Positions 24,506 through 32,729 of a DNA stretch of 64,000 nt are shown here, piece after piece; within the stretch, counting starts at the first letter, position 1, and the number at the start of each line of letters is the position of its first letter. The position numbers were made by a program, and so were the translations under genes. The stretch is taken from positions 60,020 to 124,019 of the forward strand of contig JAFMAU010000001.1 of the NCBI GenBank assembly GCA_029784825.1, written 5' to 3'. The notes beneath the pieces were generated by a model. The model was not told where the DNA came from and ran no database searches. It was given only the letters and a program-made list of their open reading frames with translations. Origin of the DNA: Nitrososphaerota archaeon (GTDB lineage: Archaea > Thermoproteota > Nitrososphaeria > Nitrososphaerales > UBA183).

Positions 24506-25351
24506 TCAGACTAGGGACCTGAGGAGGAGCCATACGTTACTTGGATGCTCGGAGATCCGCCGCCTGGAATAGGCGTACCACCTGTCGCCGTATGGGAGGT
24601 ACTCCGACACCTTGTACCCGGACTTCACCAGGTCCGCCTTCAGATCGTCCCGTATCCCTTTTAGAAACTCGAACCGGAAATCAACCTGCCTCGAATCCGC
24701 GAGGGCCCTCGCCTTGCCTATGAGGTCCGAGTCGTGCGTCCCGATAGCGAAGTTTCTCCCCCGCTCGAAGAGGACCCCCATCAGCCTGGCGAAGTTCTCG
24801 TTCACCTCTTTCTTGCCCGGGAATACGAAGTCGCTGCCCTCTTTGTACGCCCCCTTCACGAGCCGGACCCTCCCCCCTGCGTCGAGGACCGACTTCAGGT
24901 CAGACTCTGTCCTCCTGGCGTACGCCTGCAGGGCGACCCCGACCCCCCTGTGTGCTCTGAGTGCGTCGAGATAGGTCTGGATCGTCGCCCCCGTGAAGGC
25001 GGACCCCTCCATGTCGACCCAGAGCAGCTGCCCGAGGCGCTCAGCGTTCGAGGCGATTCTGTCTAGGCGGACCTTCATGCCCTCCTCATCTGCCCCGAGT
25101 CCGAGCTGGGTGAGCTTGACGGAGACGAACCCGTCCACACCCCCGTCGGAAAGAGACTGCTGGAGCCTGAGATACTCCCCGGCGTGCGCGTCGGCAGTCG
25201 CGGGGTCCTTGATCTCTTCTCCGAGGAAGTTGACGATGGCGCCCATCCCGCGGGAGTTGGCCCTCTTCGCATCCTCCAAGGCCGAATCCATGGTGACCCC
25301 TGAAATCCACCGCTTGGCCAGCGGAAGGACAACCCTCTCCTTCAGGCCCAA
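24506..25351 (-). CDS. putA: Proline dehydrogenase
   Basis: 281 residues, the size of monofunctional PRODH, a TIM barrel flavoprotein that oxidises proline to pyrroline-5-carboxylate. Typical elements are VSVKLTQLGLGADEEGMKVR, LLWVDMEGSAFTGATIQTYL, VGVALQAYARRTESDL, GRVRLVKGAYKEGSDFVFPG, NFAIGTHDSDLIGKA and DFRFEFLKGIRDDLKADLVK. The C-terminus YLPYGDRWYAYSRRRISEHP holds the two Arg that bind the proline carboxylate. TTG 25351 lies exactly 30 bp from an AT core shared with the divergent M24 peptidase, so proline release and oxidation may be co-regulated. Confidence 0.92.
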   Translation of the reverse strand: MGLKERVVLPLAKRWISGVTMDSALEDAKRANSRGMGAIVNFLGEEIKDPATADAHAGEYLRLQQSLSDGGVDGFVSVKLTQLGLGADEEGMKVRLDRIASNAERLGQLLWVDMEGSAFTGATIQTYLDALRAHRGVGVALQAYARRTESDLKSVLDAGGRVRLVKGAYKEGSDFVFPGKKEVNENFARLMGVLFERGRNFAIGTHDSDLIGKARALADSRQVDFRFEFLKGIRDDLKADLVKSGYKVSEYLPYGDRWYAYSRRRISEHPSNVWLLLRSLV

Positions 25352-25377
25352 GGCGAGGCGCCCGCCGGGCGGACTAC

Positions 25378-25384
25378 ATTTAAC
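25378..25384. promoter_or_regulatory. Shared bidirectional TATA core (proline dehydrogenase / M24 peptidase)
   Basis: ATTTAAC is centred at 25381, exactly 30 bp from TTG 25351 (minus strand) and 30 bp from ATG 25411 (plus strand). It is the only AT-rich element in the 59-bp spacer. One box may therefore position the transcription machinery for both leaderless genes. Confidence 0.65.
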
Positions 25385-25410
25385 GATGGCTCCTAAGCCA
25401 TGACGCGGGA

Positions 25411-26511
25411 ATGAGGCGGGAGAGCGTTTACGGGCAGAGGATCAAGAACCTGAAGGGGATGCTCGAAGATGAAGGGTTCAGAGGGGCGATCATCGTCCCA
25501 GGCCCGAACATGAGGTACTTCACAGGGGTGAACTCCCTGTTGCTTGAAAGGCCGTTCATGCTGCTGGTCCCCAGTGAAGGGGAACCGAACCTGGTGGCCC
25601 CCGCGCTCGAGGCGGGGCCCTACGGGGAGTGCCCGCTCCCAATGAGGATCCACTCATGGACTGACTCGGAAGGCTCCGATGGGGCTGTGGCGAAGGCGGT
25701 CGGAGAAGTGGGGATGAAGGGGAGATGGGGGGTCGAAGGGAAAGCGCCCTTCCTGTTCCTCAGCAAGGTGACGAAGAGGGCGGCTCCCGAACTGGCGGAC
25801 GCAGAGCCCATCCTGCAGGGCCTAAGAGAGGTCAAAGACCGGACCGAAGTGGAGCTGCTGAGGAGGTCCGCCAGGATTCTCGCGGACTCCTTCGCGGACT
25901 TTCCTGGACTCGTCAAGGAGGGGATGAGCGAGCTTGACCTCGCGAAGGCTGCCACGGACACCATCTACGCCAAAGGCGCGACGAAGGTCGATGACATGCT
26001 CGTCCAGTCCGGGCCTAGGGCCGCCGACCCACACGGGCTCCCGACCTCGAGGAAGATAGCCAGGGGGGAGAGCATAATCATCGACGTCGGCTCCGTCTAC
26101 GAGGGATACTACGCGGACATGACCAGGACTTTCTGCGTCGGTTCCGCGCCGGACGTCGAGAAGGTGTACGAGAAGGTCCTGGAGGCCGAGGTCGCAGGGA
26201 TCGAAAGCGCCTTGGCCGGCGCCCAAGTTGGGAAAGTGGACGGGGCGGCGAGGGGCGTCCTGAAGAGGGCGGGGATGGGCGGGTATTTCATCCACAGGAC
26301 AGGACACGGCCTTGGGCTGGAAGTCCACGAGGCGCCATACATCGTTGAAGGTGGAAAGGAGAAGCTCGGGCAGAACATGTGCTTCACCGTCGAACCGGGG
26401 GTCTATATCCGAGGAAAGCTGGGAGTGAGGATAGAGGACGACGTCCTGATGCAGGGGAGGAAGGGCGTGGCGACGACCGACACCCCAAAGGAATACGGCT
26501 GGTGGAGGTAG
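25411..26511 (+). CDS. M24 family Xaa-Pro aminopeptidase/dipeptidase
   Basis: 366 residues with the creatinase-type N-terminal domain (residues 1-130) and a pita-bread C-terminal domain. The five metal ligands can be placed: Asp in IIIDVGSVYEGYYADMTRTF (two Asp), His in FIHRTGHGLGLEVHEAPYIV, Glu in MCFTVEPGVYIRG and Glu in GVRIEDDVLMQ. The RTGHG motif is typical of prolidases and aminopeptidase P. It would cleave peptide bonds before or after proline, in the cytoplasm. Its divergent partner is proline dehydrogenase, which could use the released proline. Confidence 0.9.
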   Translation: MRRESVYGQRIKNLKGMLEDEGFRGAIIVPGPNMRYFTGVNSLLLERPFMLLVPSEGEPNLVAPALEAGPYGECPLPMRIHSWTDSEGSDGAVAKAVGEVGMKGRWGVEGKAPFLFLSKVTKRAAPELADAEPILQGLREVKDRTEVELLRRSARILADSFADFPGLVKEGMSELDLAKAATDTIYAKGATKVDDMLVQSGPRAADPHGLPTSRKIARGESIIIDVGSVYEGYYADMTRTFCVGSAPDVEKVYEKVLEAEVAGIESALAGAQVGKVDGAARGVLKRAGMGGYFIHRTGHGLGLEVHEAPYIVEGGKEKLGQNMCFTVEPGVYIRGKLGVRIEDDVLMQGRKGVATTDTPKEYGWWR

Positions 26512-26512
26512 C

Positions 26513-26782
26513 CTACTTCTCCTTGGAGAACTGGGACACCATCGTGTTTGTGTCCTGCACGTGCCTGATCTTCGATATCTTGTCCAGGACCAGCTTGTAG
26601 ACCTTCTCGTCGCTGGGCACGACGATCTCCTTCTGCGAGCTGATCACGGCGATTATGTCCCAGTCACCGGGGACTATGTGCACTTCCCTGATGTCCGGAA
26701 CTTTCATCAGGTTGTCGACGACATCTTCCTCATGGCCGGGCGCCACCTTGATCAGGACGAACGCCTTCTGAAACACCGGCAA
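26513..26782 (-). CDS. Stand-alone Lrp/AsnC ligand-binding (RAM) domain protein
   Basis: 89 residues. The alpha-beta fold KAFVLIKVAPGHEEDVVDNL, KVPDIREVHIVPGDWDIIAV and ISKIRHVQDTNTMVSQF matches the RAM domain of Lrp/AsnC regulators, without their HTH. Such single-domain proteins bind amino acids and can join full-length Lrp oligomers. TTG 26782 lies 28.5 bp from the shared TTTAAA core. Its stop abuts the convergent M24 gene, making a tight proline/amino acid-related neighbourhood. Confidence 0.85.
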   Translation of the reverse strand: MPVFQKAFVLIKVAPGHEEDVVDNLMKVPDIREVHIVPGDWDIIAVISSQKEIVVPSDEKVYKLVLDKISKIRHVQDTNTMVSQFSKEK

Positions 26783-26807
26783 TTGAATCCTGACGCCCTA
26801 AACTGTG

Positions 26808-26813
26808 TTTAAA
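26808..26813. promoter_or_regulatory. Shared bidirectional TATA core (RAM protein / PolX)
   Basis: The palindrome TTTAAA is centred at 26810.5, which is 28.5 bp from TTG 26782 and 29.5 bp from ATG 26840. It lies in GTTTAAAAAAC and is the only AT-rich element between the two genes. Confidence 0.65.
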
Positions 26814-26839
26814 AAACTCTATCGCGTCAACGACCCAGA

Positions 26840-28528
26840 ATGAGAAACTCCGAGGTCGCGGACATCCTGGACAGGCTGGGGGAGCTGGTGGAGGCGAACG
26901 GAGGGGACAGGTTCAAGGTGATCGCCTACCACCGCGCTGCGACCAGCGTCAGGAACCTCGACGGCGACATAGAGCAGATATGGAGGGAAAAGAGGCTCGA
27001 GGACGTAAGATACATCGGGGAAGGCATCGCCAGGAAGATCGATGAGTACCTGAAGACTGGGAGGCTCGCGCTCCTCGAAAGGCTCGGGGAGAAGGTTCCT
27101 GCCGGGGCCCCCCTCCTCATGAGGGTGCAGGGGATCGGGCCCCGGACCGCCTACCACCTCTCTCACGACCTGGGCATAACGAGCGTCGACGGCCTGAAGA
27201 AGGCGCTGGCCGAAGGCGCCCTGGACGCCGAGTTCGGGCCTGCGGTCAGGGAGTCATTCCGCCTCGGCATCGAGAGGCTGGAGAGCTTCGAAAGGCGGAT
27301 GCTCCTCCCGGAGGCGGAAGGGGTGTTCCAGAAGATGGCGTCCTACTTCCGGGCGCTGGGGATACAGGTAGGGATGGCCGGTAGTCTCAGGCGGGGCAAG
27401 AGCACCGTCGGGGACCTCGACCTCCTGTCAACGGACCCCAAGGTGGTCGACGCGATCAAAGGATGCCCAGGGGTCGTCCAGGTGCTGGAAAGCGGGCCGA
27501 GGAGGGCGAGCGTCAAGCTCGAAGACGGGGTTCAGGTCGACGTCCGGCTGTTCACTGGAGAAGAGTACGGGGCAGCCCTCGTCTACTTCACCGGGTCTAA
27601 GGACCACAACATAGCCCTCAGGAATCTGGCGATCAAGAGGGGATGGAAGCTGAACGAGTACGGCCTGTTCGACAGGGCAGGCGGGAGGCTGGCCGGGAGG
27701 ACAGAAGAGGAGGTGCACAGGAAGCTTGGGCTGGAGTACATCCCCCCCGAGCTGAGGGAGGACAGGGGGGAAATCGAAGCCGCCCTGGAGAGGAGGCTTC
27801 CCGACCTCGTCAGGTTCGACGACATCAAGGGGGACCTCCAGATGCACACCACTTCGAGCGACGGGACCGCCACCCTCGAAGAGATGGCGGCGGCAGCGAA
27901 GAAGAGAGGATACGAATACATCGCGCTCACGGACCACTCGGTGTCGGTCAGGGTGGCCAACGGGTTGACTGAGGAGCGGTTCAGGCGCCAGTGGAAGGCG
28001 ATCGACGAGATCAACGACAGGCTTTCGCCCTTCAGGGTCCTGAAAGGCGTGGAGGTCGAGATCAGGAACGACGGCTCCCTTGACTTTGAGAGGAAGTTCC
28101 TCGACGAGTTCGACCTGGTCGGAGCCTCCCTGCACCAGAACTTCAAGCAGGACGCGGCCAAGCTCACGGAGCGGGCAGTCAGGGCCCTCTCCCACCCGTC
28201 GGTCAGTTTTCTCTGCCATCCCACGAACCGGCTGATAGGGAGGCGGGAAGGGAACCCCATCGACCTCCAGCAGGTGATCAGGGCCGCCAGAGACAACGGG
28301 AAGATGCTCGAGATAGACGGGGAGCCTCAAAGACTGGACCTCGACGACGCATGGGCCAGGAAGGCGATGGAGGAAGGGGTGCCCATCGTGGTTGATTCGG
28401 ACGCCCACTCGGTCGGGGAGCTGGACAACGTCGGTTACGGAGTCGTCGTGGCAAGGAGGGCGTGGCTGGAGGCGAAAGACGTGGCGAACACGAAGAGCCT
28501 CCGGGCGTTCCTGAAGCTCGTCGCCTAG
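26840..28528 (+). CDS. polX: DNA polymerase X family protein with PHP domain
   Basis: 562 residues, usual for bacterial and archaeal PolX. An N-terminal helix-hairpin-helix part (DRLGELVEANGGDRFKVIAY, YIGEGIARKIDEYLKTG, VQGIGPRTAYHLSHDLGI) precedes the nucleotidyltransferase palm. The catalytic pair is in GSLRRGKSTVGDLDLLSTD, and the third Asp is in GVQVDVRLFTGEEYGAALVY. The C-terminal PHP domain begins GDLQMHTTSSDGTATLEEMA, with HxH-type metal ligands, ALTDHS, FLCHPTN and VDSDAHSV. PolX fills short gaps in base excision repair, and the PHP domain gives 3'-5' exonuclease activity. Confidence 0.94.
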   Translation: MRNSEVADILDRLGELVEANGGDRFKVIAYHRAATSVRNLDGDIEQIWREKRLEDVRYIGEGIARKIDEYLKTGRLALLERLGEKVPAGAPLLMRVQGIGPRTAYHLSHDLGITSVDGLKKALAEGALDAEFGPAVRESFRLGIERLESFERRMLLPEAEGVFQKMASYFRALGIQVGMAGSLRRGKSTVGDLDLLSTDPKVVDAIKGCPGVVQVLESGPRRASVKLEDGVQVDVRLFTGEEYGAALVYFTGSKDHNIALRNLAIKRGWKLNEYGLFDRAGGRLAGRTEEEVHRKLGLEYIPPELREDRGEIEAALERRLPDLVRFDDIKGDLQMHTTSSDGTATLEEMAAAAKKRGYEYIALTDHSVSVRVANGLTEERFRRQWKAIDEINDRLSPFRVLKGVEVEIRNDGSLDFERKFLDEFDLVGASLHQNFKQDAAKLTERAVRALSHPSVSFLCHPTNRLIGRREGNPIDLQQVIRAARDNGKMLEIDGEPQRLDLDDAWARKAMEEGVPIVVDSDAHSVGELDNVGYGVVVARRAWLEAKDVANTKSLRAFLKLVA

Positions 28529-28570
28529 CCCAATCCAATCTTAATAACAGAACTCCCTCTCGCGCGGCTC

Positions 28571-28671
28571 GCGGGGGTAGCAAAGCTAGGCCAAATGCGG
28601 GGGACTTAAGCCGCCTCTCTGAAGACATCCCCTCCCTCAGGGGTCCGTGGGTTCGAATCCCACCCCCCGCA
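28571..28671 (+). tRNA. tRNA-Leu (TAA) with a canonical-position intron
   Basis: Acceptor GCGGGGG (28571-28577) pairs with CCCCCGC (28664-28670), discriminator A. The T arm is GTGGG-TTCGAAT-CCCAC and there is a long class II variable arm (28633-28646). The anticodon stem GGGGA pairs with TCCCC only when 16 nt (28611-28626) are removed after G37, leaving the loop CTTAAGA with anticodon TAA. Position 37/38 is the standard archaeal intron site. CTTAATAAC about 25 bp upstream is the likely TATA box. Confidence 0.92.
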
Positions 28672-28944
28672 TAGGTGCATCCCGGAGGCAGACGGTCAGG
28701 ATTGAGTGCACTCCGAAACCTTACCAGGGCATATTGTTCTACGCAACCTGCGGGATACGCTGCTGCCGGCCCGCCGCCGTCTGGCCGCCTAGATTGGCCT
28801 GCAACCGTGCGATGAGCTGTTGGCTCCCAGAGCGGACTGGCATCATCCCTGTCGAGCCCTGGTTTGGGATGCACCAGTCAGGCAGAGGCGTGAAGTCAGG
28901 AGCCAATCTTAAATATTCGCAGATGCGAAAACCTGCCCACAGAC

Positions 28945-30978
28945 ATGGCGGCTTCAGAGGCCGACGTCTCCGAGGCTCAGATTGCTGTTCATTGGAAGGA
29001 AGAGCCCCTCATCAGTCCGCCTGCGAGCTTCGTCGCCCAGGCGAACATGAACGACAAGAAAATCCTTGAGCGGTTCGCGGAGGAGAACTACCCTCAGTGT
29101 TACGAGGAATACGCCAACATGCTGACCTGGGACCAGAAGTGGCACACCGTCCTCGACACGAGCAAGCCCCCGTTCTGGAAGTGGTTCGTCGGCGGAAAAA
29201 TCAACGCGTCTTACAACTGCGTGGACAGGCATCTGGCGAAGTACAAGAACAAGGCAGCGATAATCTGGGCGCCAGAGCCAGAGGACGAGGCGGTCCAGAC
29301 GATCACATACCAGGAGCTCTACAAGAGGGTCAACGAGTTCGCGTTGGTGCTGAAGGAGTTCGCGGGGCTGAAGACCGGAGACAGGGTGACATTCCACCTT
29401 CCGATGATCCCGGAGCTGCCCATCTCCATGCTGGCGGCGGCCCGGCTCGGCATCATCCACAATCAGGTCTTCGGAGGGTTCAGCGCCAAGGCCTGCGCCG
29501 AACGAATGGAGGACTCGAAGAGCGACGTCCTAGTCACCGTGGACGGATACTACAGGAACGGGGGGCTCATCGACAAGAAGAAGGAGGCGGACATAACGGT
29601 CGAGGAGGCAAAGAAGCTTGGCGTCAACGTCAGGAAGGTCCTGGTCTGGAGGCGCCACCCTGGGAAGTACGTTTCGCAGTCTCCAATGGTGGAAGGGCGC
29701 GACTACTTCGTCGACGAAGTGGCCAAGCCGTTCAGGGGGAAGACTGTGGCGCCCGTGCCCATGGATTCCGAGTCCCCTCTCTTCCTGATGTACACGAGCG
29801 GCTCCACGGGACGGCCGAAGGGGGCGCAGCACAGGACCGGCGGCTACCTGGCCTATGTGACCGGGACTTCGAAATACGTCCAGGACATCCACCCAGAGGA
29901 CGTGTACTGGTGTTTCGCGGACATCGGCTGGATCACGGGGCACTCGTACATCGTCTATGGCCCGCTGGCGCTGGCAGCGACGTCGGTGATGTATGAGGGC
30001 GTGCCGCTGTACCCAGACGCAGGGAGGCCATGGAGGATCGCCGAGCGCCTCGGTGTGAACATATTCCACACCGCTCCCACCACAATAAGGATGCTGAGGA
30101 AGGCCGGTCCCGACGAGCCTGGCAAGTACAACTACCACTTCAAGGCCATGACGACCGTCGGGGAGCCGATAGAGCCAGACGTCTGGCGGTGGTACTACAA
30201 CACAGTCGGCAAAGGGGAGTCGATAATCACGGATACATGGTGGCAGACGGAGAACGGGGGATTCCTCTGCTCGACCCTGCCAGCGCTCATGCCCATGAAG
30301 GCCGGGAGCGCGGGCCCCGGGATGCCAGGCATTTACCCGGTCATCTACGACGAAGAAGGGAAGATGGTCCCTGCCGGGCAGGGCAAGGCGGGGAACATAT
30401 GCATCCGCAACCCCTGGCCGGGCATTATGCAGACCATCTGGGGCGACCCTGACAGGTTCGTGAAGGTCTACTTCGCGAAGTACAACAAGAATCCGAACAG
30501 CAAGGACTGGCACGACTGGCCATACTTCGCAGGGGACGGCGCAGTCCTGGCGTCTGACGGCTACTTCCGCATCTTGGGCAGGGTGGACGATGTCATCAAG
30601 GTGGCGGGCCACAGGCTGGGAACAAAGGAGCTCGAGAACGCGGTACTCACGACCCCTGAAGTCGCCGAAGCGGCATGTGTGGCGATGGTCGATGAACTCC
30701 GCGGCCACGTCCCGGTCGCCTATGTCTCCCTGAAGCCGGGCTTCACCCCCTCCAAGGAGCTGGAGGACAAGGTCAAGGAGAGCGTCGTAAAACAGCTCGG
30801 ACCCATAGCGAGGCCAAAGGCAGTCTACATAGTCCCGGACCTTCCCAAGACGAGGTCAGGGAAGATCATGAGGCGCGTGCTGGTCTCGATAGTGGACAAG
30901 AAGGACTACGGGGACGTCACCACCCTGGCCAACCCCGACGTGGTAGAGACCATCCGAAAGCAGGTACAGACCGTCTAG
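28945..30978 (+). CDS. acs: Acetyl-CoA synthetase (AMP-forming)
   Basis: 677 residues, full length. It activates acetate with ATP and CoA via acetyl-AMP. Visible motifs are the P-loop LFLMYTSGSTGRPKGAQHRT, the acetate-pocket region VYWCFADIGWITGHSYIVYG, ITDTWWQTENGG, and the hinge GYFRILGRVDDVIKVAGHRL. The C-terminal catalytic lysine lies in LPKTRSGKIMRRVL, which is the residue acetylated in bacterial Acs. CTTAAATATT about 33 bp upstream is the probable TATA box. The next two genes encode an acetyltransferase and a deacetylase, and a SatP-like transporter follows, giving an acetate module with a plausible built-in acetylation switch. Confidence 0.97.
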   Translation: MAASEADVSEAQIAVHWKEEPLISPPASFVAQANMNDKKILERFAEENYPQCYEEYANMLTWDQKWHTVLDTSKPPFWKWFVGGKINASYNCVDRHLAKYKNKAAIIWAPEPEDEAVQTITYQELYKRVNEFALVLKEFAGLKTGDRVTFHLPMIPELPISMLAAARLGIIHNQVFGGFSAKACAERMEDSKSDVLVTVDGYYRNGGLIDKKKEADITVEEAKKLGVNVRKVLVWRRHPGKYVSQSPMVEGRDYFVDEVAKPFRGKTVAPVPMDSESPLFLMYTSGSTGRPKGAQHRTGGYLAYVTGTSKYVQDIHPEDVYWCFADIGWITGHSYIVYGPLALAATSVMYEGVPLYPDAGRPWRIAERLGVNIFHTAPTTIRMLRKAGPDEPGKYNYHFKAMTTVGEPIEPDVWRWYYNTVGKGESIITDTWWQTENGGFLCSTLPALMPMKAGSAGPGMPGIYPVIYDEEGKMVPAGQGKAGNICIRNPWPGIMQTIWGDPDRFVKVYFAKYNKNPNSKDWHDWPYFAGDGAVLASDGYFRILGRVDDVIKVAGHRLGTKELENAVLTTPEVAEAACVAMVDELRGHVPVAYVSLKPGFTPSKELEDKVKESVVKQLGPIARPKAVYIVPDLPKTRSGKIMRRVLVSIVDKKDYGDVTTLANPDVVETIRKQVQTV

Positions 30979-31061
30979 CACAGCTCCTCGACGTTGCTAG
31001 GGCTGAGAATCGTAGCGGGAGCTTAAAGGCCCGGCGGTGGTCGCCCGGCACGACTGCGGCG

Positions 31062-31628
31062 ATGGGATCAGACCTCGAAGCGCCTGGGACGGGGGAGTCG
31101 AAGTTCATGTTGAGAGACGGCACCGCCACCTCCATTCGAGAGCTTCGGGAACGGGACGGGGGCATGCTCGAACGGTTCGTCGACGGCCTCTCGGAGGATA
31201 CGATCTATTTCCGATTCCTGGCGACGGGAATAGACAGGGAGGTTTTGATCGAGCAGCTCCACCCCCGGCCGGGTGGAAAGACGCTGGTGGCCGTAACTGG
31301 GGAGAAGATAATAGGGCACGTCGCATATTACAGGTCGGAGTCGGATGCTGCGGAAGTGGGTATTCTGATCCTCGACGGGTACCAAGGCAAAGGGATGGGG
31401 ACGAGGCTGATTGAAAGAATCGCCCAAGAGGCGAACTCCGATGGCATCACAGTCTTTGAGACCATAATCGGATGGAACAATACGAGGATGATAGGTATGA
31501 TCAAGACCATGGGGTTCCCTACGACGGAGAAAGTCGAACCGGACTTGATCCGCATACGCTTCCCGACGTCGATCGACCCGGTGTCAATAGGTGAGTTTCA
31601 GGAGAGATGGCTGTTCGGTCCCGACTGA
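31062..31628 (+). CDS. GNAT acetyltransferase, candidate Acs protein acetylase
   Basis: 188 residues with a GNAT core. The acetyl-CoA loop is ILILDGYQGKGMGTRLIERI (Q-G-K-G-M-G), preceded by GEKIIGHVAYYRSESDAAEV. The N-terminal segment IRELRERDGGMLERFVDGLS, then EDTIYFRFL, resembles Pat/AcuA-type protein lysine acetyltransferases. It sits between acetyl-CoA synthetase and a class II-type deacetylase, the same order of functions as bacterial acs-acu loci. Control of Acs by lysine acetylation is therefore a reasonable inference, not something the sequence proves. ATG 31062. Confidence 0.78.
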   Translation: MGSDLEAPGTGESKFMLRDGTATSIRELRERDGGMLERFVDGLSEDTIYFRFLATGIDREVLIEQLHPRPGGKTLVAVTGEKIIGHVAYYRSESDAAEVGILILDGYQGKGMGTRLIERIAQEANSDGITVFETIIGWNNTRMIGMIKTMGFPTTEKVEPDLIRIRFPTSIDPVSIGEFQERWLFGPD

Positions 31629-31644
31629 TGGGAGTGCGGGCTTC

Positions 31645-32652
31645 ATGGAGGATTCGAGGAGGTCGTCGGCCCTGAGAGAGTGCAGGCTGGGCGTGGCCTT
31701 CGGGCGGGAGTCGTTCCTCTACTCGTTCCCGCAGGGGAACCCCATGAACGCCTCGAGGCTGACCGAGTTCGCTGAATTCCTGGACGGCCGGGCCGGGAGG
31801 GGTGACGGCGAACACCGTGTGCGGCTGGTGGAGCCGGTCGCGGGGAATGAGGAAGACCTTCTGACATTTCACACGCAGCAGTACATCGACCGAGTGAAAG
31901 AGGCTTCAAGAACCGGGGAAGGGTCTCTCGACAGGGAAGACACGCCCGCGTTCGAGGGAGTATTCGAAGCATCCCTCTTCCCTGTGGGGAACACCCTCAA
32001 CGGCCTCCGCATGATAATGAACGGGACGGTCGACCACTTCTTCAACCCCGTCGGAGGGCTCCATCATGCTGGTCCCGCTGAGGCGCGGGGATTCTGCGTG
32101 TTCAACGACAGCGTGATCGCCATTTCGAGGGCCCTCAACGACTACAAACTTCGAAGCGTAGCCTATGTCGACATAGACGCCCACCATGGCGACGGCGTCT
32201 ACTACGAGTTCGAGCCTGACCCGAGGGTCATCATCGGGGACGTACACGAAGACGGGAGGTTTCTCTACCCGGGGACGGGGGACGATCGGGAGACAGGCTC
32301 CGGGTTTGGTCTCGGGACCAAGATGAACATCGGACTCCCGCCTGGCTCGGGAGACGCAGAATTCTTCGAGGCCTTCAACCGGGTTGAGGAGTTTGTCAGG
32401 AGGTCGAGGCCACAGATGATCTTCTTCCAGTGCGGCGCCGACGGGCTGGCGGGGGATCCGATCACCGACCTGCGTTACACGGCCTCGGCGCACTCTTACG
32501 CGTCGATGAGGCTCCACAGGCTCGCCCATGAAATGTGCGATGGGAGAATCCTGGCCATGGGAGGAGGGGGATACAACTCGAAGAACGTCTCGGCCGCCTG
32601 GTCGGCCGTTGTGAACGAGCTTTCCGGCGCACTGGCCCACGTCGGGGCGTAG
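31645..32652 (+). CDS. Histone deacetylase/AcuC family deacetylase
   Basis: About 335 residues of the arginase/deacetylase fold. Active-site features are GGLHHAGPAEARGFCVFND (His-His and the GFCVFND loop), SVAYVDIDAHHGDGVYYEFE (zinc-binding Asp and His) and FFQCGADGLAGDPITDLRYT (second zinc Asp). GGGGYNSKNVSAAW supplies the transition-state Tyr region. Bacterial AcuC deacetylates and reactivates acetyl-CoA synthetase. ATG 31645 is 16 bp after the GNAT stop and removes an overlap; GTG 31591 is an in-frame alternative. Archaeal relatives may also act on chromatin proteins. Confidence 0.9.
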   Translation: MEDSRRSSALRECRLGVAFGRESFLYSFPQGNPMNASRLTEFAEFLDGRAGRGDGEHRVRLVEPVAGNEEDLLTFHTQQYIDRVKEASRTGEGSLDREDTPAFEGVFEASLFPVGNTLNGLRMIMNGTVDHFFNPVGGLHHAGPAEARGFCVFNDSVIAISRALNDYKLRSVAYVDIDAHHGDGVYYEFEPDPRVIIGDVHEDGRFLYPGTGDDRETGSGFGLGTKMNIGLPPGSGDAEFFEAFNRVEEFVRRSRPQMIFFQCGADGLAGDPITDLRYTASAHSYASMRLHRLAHEMCDGRILAMGGGGYNSKNVSAAWSAVVNELSGALAHVGA

Positions 32653-32729
32653 GCAGGACGGACTCCGCCTCATGCGGGAAAATCCCGCTCAGCCTTAAAT
32701 AGAAATGACTGCTCGCAGTTGCGAACATA

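Noticed and set aside
29530..30708. Minus-strand frame of 392 codons opposite acs
   Set aside because: Antisense shadow of a full-length acetyl-CoA synthetase.
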